From positions 62,001-126,000 of the IMG/VR virus record IMGVR_UViG_3300009093_000035: a stretch of DNA of 64,000 nucleotides. The stretch is one strand, 5' to 3'. Positions 10,201-18,918 of this stretch are shown piece after piece; within the stretch, counting starts at the first letter, position 1, and every line of letters begins with the position of its first letter. Below the pieces are notes generated by a model, which ran no database searches, was not told the origin of the DNA, and worked only from the letters and a program-made list of their open reading frames with translations. The stretch is from a virus. The position numbers and the translations under genes were made by a program.

Positions 10201-12270
10201 GACCTCAGCAGTCGGCGCGGTAGCCGTCGACCCCGTATCCACAATCGAGGTCTCGGGGAGATCCAGGCTGGAGAAGTCGGTCGTATCGACCGTCCGATAC
10301 CCTAGAACGCTCGCCCCTACGAGGATCTGAGCGAAGTTCGAAGCGAGAAGCTCCAGACGAGCCGCTGAAGAAGCTACGCCGCCGCGCTCCCCGCGGCCCT
10401 GGAGACCGCTCTCTTCGGCGTCGAGCCCGAAGAAGAAGAACAGGGGATTGATCCGCTCCGGGTCGAGCGCCATGACGACGTTCGGGAAGCCGAGGACTCG
10501 CGGGATCCCACTGTTGTCAAGGTACTGGAGCGACCGAGGAGGAAGACTCGTCTGACCAAGATCGATCGAGGCGATCCCGTTCCCGCTCGGATCTCCCGGT
10601 GGGATGAACTTCCGACGCCGAGCTACGAGGTTCAACGTCGTTGTGCAGCTCCCGCCGAAGGTGAAGGCGTGGGAGACCGACTGGACGTAGTAGAAGCAGT
10701 CGATGTGAGGGATGTAGACGGGGAAGCCCTGACGGATCTCCGGGCGAAGCGGAATCGTCACCGAAGCCGCGTTCATCCCCTGGTTGATGCGGTCGAGATT
10801 CGCGACGGCCGCGTAGTAGGCCGAACGCGCGTTCGAGTAGTAGTTCGACTCCAGCGATCCTTCGCGCCAGCCGAACTGAGCGATCAAGCGGTAGTCGTAG
10901 TAGGTCGAACGGACGCCCCATTCCGCCTCGTCGACCGCCCCACGGATGTTCTGGAAGGGGCCGCCGCGAACCGTCGCGTACGTCGCCTCAGGCTCCGTCT
11001 CGGAGAACGAGATCGAAATCACGTCTTCCGGTTCGATCCGATAGACCCGAGACGAACTCGTATCCAGGTTGTAGAGGGGTGGCTTGAAGACCAGGTCCCC
11101 ATCCATGTCCTGGTAGAACTCGTAGCCGCAGATGTTCGAGACCTGGGTGGCGATGTCGAGCTTCGTCTCGTACGTCGTCTCGAAGAAGTTGACCTGACCC
11201 CACTGAGAGATGTCGTTGACGAACGCCTGCATCTGGGGAACCACGACACCGTAGTCCCGCCCGGTTCCGCCCGAGGAAGCGAGAAGTCGAAGATCCGCGC
11301 CCCTAAGGATCCGCCCGTCCCCGTCCCGATCGATCAGGTTGAAGGCCGCCGCGGACGACGCGAGGGGGTCTCGCTCGGGCCTAGAAGCCCCCGTCACGAC
11401 CGAGATAAGACGGGCGTCCCCTCCGCCCAAACGGGCGAGGTAGGCCTGCGTAGAGCCCGAGAACAGTTGTCCTGAGGCGCCGTGCATCCGGAGCCCGTAC
11501 ATCCCCTGCATGAACCGGCGTTCCCAGTACCGGATCGCCATCGAGTACAGGGAGTCCCCGGAAGCGGTCGAGACCGCCTGCATGTTCGTCCGGCTCTGGA
11601 GCGCGAACCCGACTCCGGAAGCTGCGCCGGCCGTATCCCTGTAGAGCGAGTAGATGATGGAGAACGGGCTCATGCCCGTGAAGATGTGACCGCGGAGGTT
11701 CGTCCGGACCCCGGAGTTGTTCGGTCGAGCGCCGAAGAACGAACCGTTGGAGGCGATCTGCATGTACTGCCAGAAGTGCAGCATGCCGGAACACGTCATC
11801 GATCCAGAGAAGAAACCCCCCGAATACTCGTGGGAGACCTGGGTGACGACGCCATGGAAGGCCGGGTAGTAGGGGTACTGAGGGATGTCCGAGAGACGAA
11901 CGCCCGCGACGCTCGCCGAGGCGGGATCAGCGTCCGGATCCGCGAGCCCCGTCATCGGGAAGTACCCGCGGAAGTAGATGTGGACTTCCAACCCGTTCCG
12001 AAGAAGCGTGTTGCCGTCTCGGAAGATGGAATCCCCGTATGAACGAGGAATCGAGAACGAGATACTGGCCGAGGAGGCGCCCGCGTCGACCCCTGCGTCC
12101 ACCGACACGCTTGTCACGAACTGCTGGATGTCGATGTTGTGACGGCACGTGGGACAACCCGCGAGGCTCGTATCCCCGTTGAGGTACACGAGCGCGTCGG
12201 GGGTCCACTGGATGACCTTCCGGCGATTCGGGGCGAAGGTCCCCGCATACGGTCTGTCGAGAAGGCTCAT
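7216..12270 (-). CDS. Baseplate hub protein with muramidase-like domain (1684 aa)
   Basis: The N-terminal about 560 residues look like a gpD/gp27-type tail hub: an early CPTC pair near residue 40, a SVSVDAGVDAGASSASISF strand region, and repeated beta strands typical of the hub ring. Residues about 1190-1315 include ATRSIESGT, then SFGYYQVLGA, then LSAAYTGA. This spacing matches N-acetylmuramidase/transglycosylase-like folds, where the Glu of SIESG would be catalytic. A tail-tip lysin that opens peptidoglycan during injection fits. Ala/Ser/Thr-rich linkers separate the parts. Its ATG overlaps the stop of the upstream adaptor gene. Its length far exceeds T4 gp27 plus gp5. Confidence 0.7.
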   Translation of the reverse strand: MSLLDRPYAGTFAPNRRKVIQWTPDALVYLNGDTSLAGCPTCRHNIDIQQFVTSVSVDAGVDAGASSASISFSIPRSYGDSIFRDGNTLLRNGLEVHIYFRGYFPMTGLADPDADPASASVAGVRLSDIPQYPYYPAFHGVVTQVSHEYSGGFFSGSMTCSGMLHFWQYMQIASNGSFFGARPNNSGVRTNLRGHIFTGMSPFSIIYSLYRDTAGAASGVGFALQSRTNMQAVSTASGDSLYSMAIRYWERRFMQGMYGLRMHGASGQLFSGSTQAYLARLGGGDARLISVVTGASRPERDPLASSAAAFNLIDRDGDGRILRGADLRLLASSGGTGRDYGVVVPQMQAFVNDISQWGQVNFFETTYETKLDIATQVSNICGYEFYQDMDGDLVFKPPLYNLDTSSSRVYRIEPEDVISISFSETEPEATYATVRGGPFQNIRGAVDEAEWGVRSTYYDYRLIAQFGWREGSLESNYYSNARSAYYAAVANLDRINQGMNAASVTIPLRPEIRQGFPVYIPHIDCFYYVQSVSHAFTFGGSCTTTLNLVARRRKFIPPGDPSGNGIASIDLGQTSLPPRSLQYLDNSGIPRVLGFPNVVMALDPERINPLFFFFGLDAEESGLQGRGERGGVASSAARLELLASNFAQILVGASVLGYRTVDTTDFSSLDLPETSIVDTGSTATAPTAEVTSATPVSTLGSRSREDIIAGPWIIQVGPATNITITPDQLRQGLGSLIAVRGTVRQRITVISRRIQVLEREYQNANTSADRRTAIRELISGLRAEAAGLNTFLTGDGTFQDLRADSNINLSGVDIRLTAIVNYLINQVRQRNPASAGRDMSVDSTGALNDSSTILDLLNDRKASLGLNTPGYYRYYSSAHPSPDQQGYISLTSESGATARATTDATTPVSSDSDPALASETSATESSEPSLSTVGIAALSRDDDDLETNLTDEQLRDFVKLENVTPVQGLNVRTFVSQVPTPTPTDQIFALSFEQRSASRFGTRRVFRLDPGESSASVIRAFRSCLTASSALGRALGDRLYAQVVSLALNTNVAITGGELLTRVLARDNVTGLLGTGDVPVEGTDISGGTPNNHAEAPAGTDVTSTAIGVATNIRTICINKGNALIQQVSEANSAAINQAIHIVDTETPVSGTTTTTAPTPAPATESDSQLASRISGRGTISADVVRATRSIESGTPANPRAIRIEYGRLARRGIDIPHEGRTTRADLDDALASHPNPDDQAMILSQTSFGYYQVLGAVDTPAGLSAFDNDPVGFSNDSFVNYVNGFPRVQNAMVAVTADPSQENIDALSAAYTGADPNTAAGQEQIGRRSALFSAALSDQNLGSTSSSARRTSASTTGGLEISGVAATQLSGALSRWSRDITALFGGRFPSGPLPFVFATERGVIEEPVHTFSPVFPVSDAVGYEHYGTYQYGRGLSIEPGGNYEVLMGTDPFQYVDPDLAYRFADAVRRSGAPVVDGRVTLGPEALQALREIASDDQFVRSPGADIAIRIFREDNPESQEEEQTAMIASGLANYVMSSRDAITHLPVTNAAFRLSDLTPFEEHDTCSCRGAEADLLLAAYMSGSNNNTFVSVDAPDQASQWVAQQMRLAADSWTLSQSALRGSALSSQGRRSAFDSIQGILGIASQATTTVNQLGGDLQGATDPTSQNIQRLNAISTQIGRRV

Positions 12271-13493
12271 GTTCGGCGACTAGTGACTACGGTCCCTGTC
12301 GTGGGCGACACACCTACGGTCGCTCCGGACCAGGGTTGAGCCGGAGTCGATCCCCCTACCGTGGGGGCGGTGAAGATCTGATTGCTGGACCCGAGGAACG
12401 TCCGAGAGAGGCGCGATCCGGGGGAAGGCGAGTTCGAGGCCGAGGGGTTGTAGAAGTTGCTGCCCGGGGCGTTCTCCGGCGAGATCGAAACGCGCTGACC
12501 GGCCTGGTCGTAGGTCCGGATCGCTACGAACTCGATCTCGAACTTCAACCCACCGTTCTGAAGGGTCTCCTCTTCGGAGTACGAAAACGAATCCATGTGA
12601 CCCACGTACACGTTCTGGTCGTACTCGATCGCGAGGTTACCCACCATGAGCGAAGCCCGCGAGCGCCTACCAGTCGCGTTCGCGGTGAGGTCAGAGATGT
12701 TACCGCCGCTCTGGTACAAGGCCAGTACAGCCATGAGCTGCTGGTACGAAGCCGAGTCTCGCTTCGAGGCGTACTGGACTCCGGAGGCGACATTCTGGGA
12801 AGCCGACGTCTTCATCGCGTTGAACGCGCCGATCGTACAAGAGAAAGAGATTTTCTCCAGTTCTTCTCCCCAGGCCTGGTAGATGTACCCGTATCGGTTC
12901 CGCTCCTGGAACTGGGCGATCTTCGAGTAGTTGATCGTGAATGAGCTAGGGTTGATGTACAGAACAAGAGGCGGGATGTCGAGGATTCGACGAAGCTGGA
13001 GAAGGATCGATAGAGCCGAGGCGTCGTTCGCCAAGGCCGGAAGGATCCTCGACCGGGGCGCTCCGGGAACCGTCGGGGAGATCGCCTGATTCTGAGTGAG
13101 GTTGGCGATCCCAGCTTCGATCGAAGAGACGCTCGCCGAAGTCAGGCCCGGGATCGTCGTCCCTGCCTTCAGGAGATTCGTGTAGGTCTCGTCGGCTACC
13201 TCAACCCGACGAGCGTTCAACCCGCGGATCGCCCCGGCGTAGTCGACCGGGTTTCCGACCGAAGTGTTCACCCCGTCCGAAGTTGTACTGCTGGGAGTCG
13301 CGACGGGGATGACGTTCGTCCGGTCCCCGAGAATCAGAGGCGGGAGAACGCGAATCACGAACGGAGAGAAGGCTCGGAGACTCGCCTTCGAGCCGTCGAT
13401 CGGAATCGTGACCTGAGTCTCGTACTCACGTTCGAAGTTCGGCCCGGTGGGGAGTCCTTCGAAGAAACGAGCTGGTTGAGTCGGATTCGGCAT
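12267..13493 (-). CDS. Baseplate/tail-tip adaptor protein (408 aa), paralogue of next gene
   Basis: Contains LVLYINPSSFTINYSKIAQF followed by YIYQAWGEEL, which closely parallels LVLHVNPSSMQITYTKVIER and VEAHWGEAP in the gene at 13495-14154. The two therefore share a domain and probably arose by duplication. The placement between hub and tape measure is where phages encode adaptors linking the hub to the tube. Its stop overlaps the hub ATG, so translation is coupled. The N-terminal 180 residues and the Ser/Pro-rich C-terminus are specific to this copy. Exact function is not known. Confidence 0.6.
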   Translation of the reverse strand: MPNPTQPARFFEGLPTGPNFEREYETQVTIPIDGSKASLRAFSPFVIRVLPPLILGDRTNVIPVATPSSTTSDGVNTSVGNPVDYAGAIRGLNARRVEVADETYTNLLKAGTTIPGLTSASVSSIEAGIANLTQNQAISPTVPGAPRSRILPALANDASALSILLQLRRILDIPPLVLYINPSSFTINYSKIAQFQERNRYGYIYQAWGEELEKISFSCTIGAFNAMKTSASQNVASGVQYASKRDSASYQQLMAVLALYQSGGNISDLTANATGRRSRASLMVGNLAIEYDQNVYVGHMDSFSYSEEETLQNGGLKFEIEFVAIRTYDQAGQRVSISPENAPGSNFYNPSASNSPSPGSRLSRTFLGSSNQIFTAPTVGGSTPAQPWSGATVGVSPTTGTVVTSRRT

Positions 13494-13494
13494 C

Positions 13495-14154
13495 TCAGGT
13501 CCCCGTTCGGTTCAGGGGTACCAGAGGGACGTTGATAGTCCGAAGTACGTGCTTCTCGTTGTCGACCGTGAAATTGCCGGTAAGAGTGAACTGGTAGGGC
13601 TTCTCCGCGGTCTCCTCGACCGAAAGATTGGCGAACCATCCGTTCCACGTCCCACCGTCGAACGACATGCGGATCTGGCCCTGGAGAGCGATCTGACCGT
13701 AGGTGTCGTAGATCGCCCCGTTGTTCTTGAAGAGGGCGAGGAAGTCCAGGTACTTGTCGTAAGCGATCGTGTCTCGACGAGTCCCACCCACGCCCGTAGC
13801 CTGCATGGAAGCGGGAAGGATGTTCGCGTTCGAGGCGGTAGGTCCGGTGATGTTCGAGAGCCCCGCGAAGAGACGAACGAACCCGCCTGTGGCGAGGTTG
13901 AGGGCCACTTCCGAGGGAGCTTCCCCCCAATGGGCCTCTACGAATCCGCCGAAGGTCTGGACCCGTTCGATCACCTTCGTGTAGGTGATCTGCATCGAGC
14001 TGGGGTTGACGTGAAGGACGAGCTTCAGATCTCCGAGGAGGGACGTTCGACGATCCGGCGCCAGGATGTCGAACACGACCGGACGCTTCCCCGTACCGGC
14101 GAACTCGTCGGCAGGAGACTGGAACGCCGATCGGACGATCGAACGATCAGGCAC
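13495..14154 (-). CDS. Baseplate/tail-tip adaptor protein (219 aa)
   Basis: A short relative of the 408-residue neighbour, sharing the (I/V)NPSSxxIxYxK and WGE segments. It starts at GTG 14152-14154 inside the end of the tape-measure gene (eight-base overlap) and stops one base before the next ATG. Position and size fit a distal-tail/tube-end protein that seats the hub. No catalytic motif is visible. Confidence 0.6.
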   Translation of the reverse strand: MPDRSIVRSAFQSPADEFAGTGKRPVVFDILAPDRRTSLLGDLKLVLHVNPSSMQITYTKVIERVQTFGGFVEAHWGEAPSEVALNLATGGFVRLFAGLSNITGPTASNANILPASMQATGVGGTRRDTIAYDKYLDFLALFKNNGAIYDTYGQIALQGQIRMSFDGGTWNGWFANLSVEETAEKPYQFTLTGNFTVDNEKHVLRTINVPLVPLNRTGT

Positions 14155-17100
14155 GCGTCGTCACTCTCCCCGGAGTCACTCCGGATTCTCGGAGAACACG
14201 CTTCACGACGTCGAAGACTCGGCGTTCGTCGCCGCCGTAGATGTGGAAGTTGTTGTTGATCGTACCGCCCCCAGCTCCGGCCCGGTCGAGCGCTCCGCCT
14301 TCCTTCGAACCCACGAGCACGTCAGCTGAATCGATCGGAGTGATCGACCCTCGGACTCCCCCGCCGCGGTAGATGAAGTCGTTGACTTCCGGAGCGATGT
14401 CAGGGGACGTCCCAGCTTCGGACCCTGTGTCCATCGGGAAGCGGTGGGCGCGACCCGCCGTCGCCGCCCCACGAGCGCCAGGCATGATACCCAGATTCGC
14501 CAAAGACCCTGCCAGAGCCGAGCCCTCTTCGAACCCGCCAGATCCGGAGATCGCCGCCTGTAGCTCAGGGGTCAACGTCCCGGTCTGGAAGTACGTGTCG
14601 AGAGCCTCGCTCGCTTTCTCCGGGTCGAGGCCCGAAGCGAAGGCGAGAGAAGCGAACTGCTGCTTCACCTGTGCGGCTACGATCGCATCCGGAAGGTCGG
14701 ACTTCGCGATCATGTCGCCGACCTTTCGGTCCTTCGTCATGATCTTCGTGAGGTGCTTGTTCGCCTCGTCGCCGATCGTCTCCATCGTCGAGCGGGTTTC
14801 CGCGTGCTCGTCCCGGGTAACCGCCGACGAAGCGTCCAAGGTCTTCACGATCGGATCCGTCACGAGAGCCGCCTGCTCTTCCGTCGCCGCCGTTACGGCC
14901 TGACCTCCGCCGCCGCCCCCGCCTCCGAGACGGGCCCGCGCGCGCTCCTCGACACGACGGGCGGCCTCCGAGCCGCTCAACGTGTAGGACTGAGTCGTGG
15001 TCGTAGCCGCCGCGTCGGCAGCGTCGAGACCCGAGCGACCCATGGCCGCCCCGGACATATGACCCCCACCCGCAACCGTCTTCGTTCCGGTGAGGCCCGA
15101 ATAGTCTCCGGACGAGAGCTTCCGGAGTTCGGTGGAGACCTCCGACATGATCGCCCGAGACTCCTCCGCCGTCCGACGGGCCGAAGCCAACTGAGCGGTT
15201 TCCTCCGGGGAAAGAGTCCCCTGAGCCTCTTTCGTCGAAAGCTGGGAGATCGTCCGACTCGCCTGAGACCCCGAGTCCATCGCCCGCCGTGAGGTATCCT
15301 GAAGAGCGCCTCGGGCGGAGATCGCGGCCTGACGAGCTTCAGAGCCTCCTCCGAGACCCAACGTCTTCGAGAGCCAGGTGATCAGGGGTTGGCCCACGTC
15401 TTCGTAGAGACCTCGGACGTAGAAGAGGATCTTGTTCTCCAGGATGTCGGCGATCGTCGTCGTCGCGTCGAACGCATCGTATGCGAGACTCATCGCCTCG
15501 TCCCGAGCCTCAGTGACTTGGGTGTCTCCCCGTTCGATCGTCGCCGTGAGGAGATCCATCGACGAGGTGACGGCCGCTCCATTCTGATCCGCGATCTCGC
15601 CGTTCTTCGTGATGTGAGCCCCGAAGCGCTGATCCTGTTCCTTCTGAAGGGCTTCCAGTTCGGCGGCCGTGGCGGGAGGATGCTGAGCAGACGTCTGGAG
15701 CAGCCGGTAGCTTCCCTCGGAAGCTCGGGCGAGAGCCTGGTACTGCTCGATCTGAGCCCCAGACATGCCCGTGATCTGCTCCGCAGCCATGCGGTCGATA
15801 CCCGTGAGCTCATCGAGAGGACGGCCAAGGATAGCCATCGCACTCTGGAGCTTCATCGCAATCGTAGCTCCGGGGTCGAGGCCCGACATAGCGTCAGCCA
15901 TGTCCGCCATCTCTCCGGTCGTACCCCGAGCGACGGTCGTGAGCTGATCCAACTGGCGACCAAGAGAAGAGACGGTCTTGTCGGTCGAACTCTCGAACGC
16001 GGCAGTGATGACCTCCTGGTCGCTTCGGGAAAGGTTGGCCAGCTCCTTCACCAGCGTCTGACCCGAAGTATCCTCGCGAGCCGCCTTCGAAATCGACACG
16101 CCAGACTGACCGGCCATCTGAATCGCGCGGTCGATCTCACCCTGATTCATCGTCTGAGAGAGGTCTTGAAGGAAGCTGCTCGCCTGGCGCTGGGCGCTCC
16201 GGTCGATCACGTTCTTCGTACGACCCTGACCGGTCGTCATGATCGCTCGGTAACGATCGGACGTCGAGACGTCCTTGTACCCGCCGGCCGCGCCTCCGAT
16301 CACCTCAGCAGCCTGCTTCTCACCCAACGTCTTCGTCATCTTGATGAGAAGGTCCGCCGTCTGGTCGAGATGGGTGTTGAGGGACGCCTGCCCCGCGGAC
16401 GCCTGAGTGATCAAGGAGTAGAAACGACGGGTCGAGAAGCCCGCGTCCGTTGCCTGCTTCGCGACGAGAGCGAACTGACCGGTCACGTTCTCCAAGCTGA
16501 AAGCGAGCGTGTCCGTGTACTCTGCGAGAGTCCCCGCGAACTCCGAGACCCCGACGCCGAGAGACTTCGCTACGGAGACCGTCGAACGCATCGCGACCTG
16601 GAGTCGGTTCTCCGCGTCCGCCGCGTCTACTGCGCCCTTCGTGAAGCGACCGAGCGAGTAACCGCCCGCGTCGAATGCATCGAAGACCCCGAGGGCCTCC
16701 TGTTCGGTCAGGCCGAGAGTCGCGGTGAGGTCCTGAACAGAGTGGCGGATCACCTTCAGGTTGTCGTCGAGCGTGGGCATCCCCACGTTCATGACGCTTC
16801 GAGTTCCGAACGTGTTGATGACGCTCTTGTTGAACTCCTTCACCTCCTTGTCCATCTCGAACAGGACCGCCCCGAGGGCTCCCGCTAGGATGACCAGAGG
16901 TCCGAGAACCGTAAGGGCCGCCCCGAGGCCAGTAGCGAGAACGCCCATGGCTCCACCAACCGCTCCGAGACCCTTCGCCATCTCGGCGAGGTTTCCGATC
17001 CCCTTCCCGAGGCCTGCCGATCCTCCTGACAGCATCTCTCCGATGTTGATGTTCTGGAGACCGGAGCGAAGGTTCGTGATGCTTCCTTCGAGGCGTTCGT

Positions 17101-17689
17101 TGAACTCGTCGGCACCTTTGATGGCGTCGCGACGAAACATCTTCATGAACTCGGCCGCGCGCTCCGCCCCCCGGACAACCTGATCGGTCGTTCGGTCGAG
17201 AGCCTTTGCCGCCTTCAGTTGCTCGGTGGTGATGGCTTCGAGTTCCTGGTTGGCCGCACGAAGTGCCTCCGAGAACCCTTCCATCTCGTTGTTGTTCAGC
17301 TGCTGGAGGAGCTTGCACTTCTCCTTGAAGAGGTTCCGCTCCGCCGTCTTCCGCGCCTTGATGTCCTGGGAGAGGGTCTCCGAGTTCAGATCTCGCGTCA
17401 GGTTCGCGAGCTTCTCCTGGACCTCTTGGAGCTTTCGTCCGACCTTCCCGGCGTTCTGAGCCTCTTGGGCGTAGGAGAGAGCCTGGAACTTCTTCTCCAA
17501 CTGAGTGCGCTTCTTCTCGAAGTTCTTCAGCCCATTCATGTAGCCGACGAAGGACCGCTTCTTGATCCCGGCTTCGAGGGCCTTGGCTACGACCGCGCTC
17601 GACTTGTCACCAGCCTTCTTCGCTTCCCGGACGAAGTCCGAGAAGTCGGCAGACATCCTAATTACATGGTCTGTCGTCTGGTTTGACAT
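14147..17689 (-). CDS. Tail tape measure protein (1180 aa)
   Basis: Long, helix-rich protein with N-terminal coiled coil (Lys/Glu/Leu/Gln-rich, residues about 25-200). A strongly hydrophobic Gly/Ala/Leu stretch at about 220-276 is the membrane-active segment usual for tape measures. Further extended helical regions and a poly-Gly run near residue 920 follow. It sits between the chaperone-like genes and the baseplate genes, as expected. Its ATG shares one base with the preceding TAA. Length sets tail length in this family; 1180 residues would imply a tail of roughly ordinary to long size. Confidence 0.88.
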   Translation of the reverse strand: MSNQTTDHVIRMSADFSDFVREAKKAGDKSSAVVAKALEAGIKKRSFVGYMNGLKNFEKKRTQLEKKFQALSYAQEAQNAGKVGRKLQEVQEKLANLTRDLNSETLSQDIKARKTAERNLFKEKCKLLQQLNNNEMEGFSEALRAANQELEAITTEQLKAAKALDRTTDQVVRGAERAAEFMKMFRRDAIKGADEFNERLEGSITNLRSGLQNINIGEMLSGGSAGLGKGIGNLAEMAKGLGAVGGAMGVLATGLGAALTVLGPLVILAGALGAVLFEMDKEVKEFNKSVINTFGTRSVMNVGMPTLDDNLKVIRHSVQDLTATLGLTEQEALGVFDAFDAGGYSLGRFTKGAVDAADAENRLQVAMRSTVSVAKSLGVGVSEFAGTLAEYTDTLAFSLENVTGQFALVAKQATDAGFSTRRFYSLITQASAGQASLNTHLDQTADLLIKMTKTLGEKQAAEVIGGAAGGYKDVSTSDRYRAIMTTGQGRTKNVIDRSAQRQASSFLQDLSQTMNQGEIDRAIQMAGQSGVSISKAAREDTSGQTLVKELANLSRSDQEVITAAFESSTDKTVSSLGRQLDQLTTVARGTTGEMADMADAMSGLDPGATIAMKLQSAMAILGRPLDELTGIDRMAAEQITGMSGAQIEQYQALARASEGSYRLLQTSAQHPPATAAELEALQKEQDQRFGAHITKNGEIADQNGAAVTSSMDLLTATIERGDTQVTEARDEAMSLAYDAFDATTTIADILENKILFYVRGLYEDVGQPLITWLSKTLGLGGGSEARQAAISARGALQDTSRRAMDSGSQASRTISQLSTKEAQGTLSPEETAQLASARRTAEESRAIMSEVSTELRKLSSGDYSGLTGTKTVAGGGHMSGAAMGRSGLDAADAAATTTTQSYTLSGSEAARRVEERARARLGGGGGGGGQAVTAATEEQAALVTDPIVKTLDASSAVTRDEHAETRSTMETIGDEANKHLTKIMTKDRKVGDMIAKSDLPDAIVAAQVKQQFASLAFASGLDPEKASEALDTYFQTGTLTPELQAAISGSGGFEEGSALAGSLANLGIMPGARGAATAGRAHRFPMDTGSEAGTSPDIAPEVNDFIYRGGGVRGSITPIDSADVLVGSKEGGALDRAGAGGGTINNNFHIYGGDERRVFDVVKRVLRESGVTPGRVTTRA

Positions 17690-18891
17690 TAGTACGTGGG
17701 CTTCCGCCGAGCGATCAGATCATTCAGAGAAGGACGCTTCTCCACCTCGACTGGAGGTGCTACAGAGGGTTCGCTATAGACAACAAGCTTCCCGTCCTTC
17801 GCTTGAAGGGCTCCGGGGTCTGGGGCGTCTCTCAAGTAGCGGTTGAAGACCTTCGAAATAGGGTTCGATTCGACGATGAAGCGGGCCCCAGGTTTTCCCT
17901 TCTTCTGGAGGAGCGAAGAGACCTGGTCCTGGGTAAGGCCGACGAGGGACGGGATCGGAGCCCCCAGAGTCTTCTCTTCTTGCTCGCGACGCTCGCGGGC
18001 CCTTTCGAGAGACTCGGCCGATTCGATCTCAGCTTGCTCGTACTGGACGCGAACGCGCTCCTTGTAGTCGGAGACGACCTTGTCGTGGAAGTCCTGCTCT
18101 CCGGCCACCCACCGACGCATCTCCTCCGCCAGTTCCGAAGCCGAACGAGGCTGGCTGACCAGGAGAGAGGGATGGACAGCGCTGTCCCCGTTCTCGTTCA
18201 GAACCCCGATGTGAAGGTAGAACGCCCGGTCCTGGACCTCGGAACGTCGGGTACGTTCCGACTCGTGACGGGTCTTATCCTTCCCGTCCAGTTTCTTCGC
18301 GCCCTTCGGCGATTGAACCGAAACGAGGGTCTTCGTGAGGACCCACGAGTAGTCGTCGTTCAGTCGGTCGTCTTCGGATCGGTTCCACTGGACCCAAGCC
18401 GACTGGAACGGATTCAGACCCAGGCGCTCGACTCCGGGGATCCCAGCCTGAGACCAGACCGGGAAGTTCCCGTTGTTCGTGGACTTCCAGAGCCTTCGAG
18501 ACTCCTCTTCGTAGAGGTAAGACTCGAAGACCTGATTGGCCGCCTTCATCCGAGAAAAGAAACTGAGACACTGACAGAAGACCGCCCGTACGACCGACTT
18601 GTGAGCTGACTTCAAGACGTCGAGAGCGACCTTAGTGGAGTATGGGTAGGACTCCAGAAGGGGAATCCCGTCCACCATCCAGATACTCGCCGCTGCGATC
18701 TGGAAGGGCCACTCCGGTCCCCCCTCCTCCGCCGCCATGCGTAGGAGGTTGAGGTCGTTCGAAGACAGAGACCTCAACCCCAAAGTCGTCTTCCCGAACC
18801 TCACCCGAGACGTGAGGAATCCGGGGACGATCAGAGGAGCCAGGTCCTCGTAGATAGGCCCCCTCTGTTCCTTACTGGTGGAGGGAAGCAC
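17689..18891 (-). CDS. Tail assembly chaperone-like protein (400 aa)
   Basis: The N-terminal part contains TSRVRFGKTTLGLRSLSSND then LNLLR, resembling the LGTRIWLRGLTPDEEI segment of the gene upstream. Both match the pattern of tail assembly chaperones found just ahead of the tape measure. The middle is charged and helical (ERARERREQEEK), and the end is a Pro/Lys-rich tail. It starts at GTG 18891, with only a weak ribosome site. No frameshift product is needed here, since the two candidate chaperones are complete genes 27 bases apart. Confidence 0.55.
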   Translation of the reverse strand: MLPSTSKEQRGPIYEDLAPLIVPGFLTSRVRFGKTTLGLRSLSSNDLNLLRMAAEEGGPEWPFQIAAASIWMVDGIPLLESYPYSTKVALDVLKSAHKSVVRAVFCQCLSFFSRMKAANQVFESYLYEEESRRLWKSTNNGNFPVWSQAGIPGVERLGLNPFQSAWVQWNRSEDDRLNDDYSWVLTKTLVSVQSPKGAKKLDGKDKTRHESERTRRSEVQDRAFYLHIGVLNENGDSAVHPSLLVSQPRSASELAEEMRRWVAGEQDFHDKVVSDYKERVRVQYEQAEIESAESLERARERREQEEKTLGAPIPSLVGLTQDQVSSLLQKKGKPGARFIVESNPISKVFNRYLRDAPDPGALQAKDGKLVVYSEPSVAPPVEVEKRPSLNDLIARRKPTY

Positions 18892-18918
18892 GGCTTCGGG
18901 TCTCTCTCCGAGCCCCGC

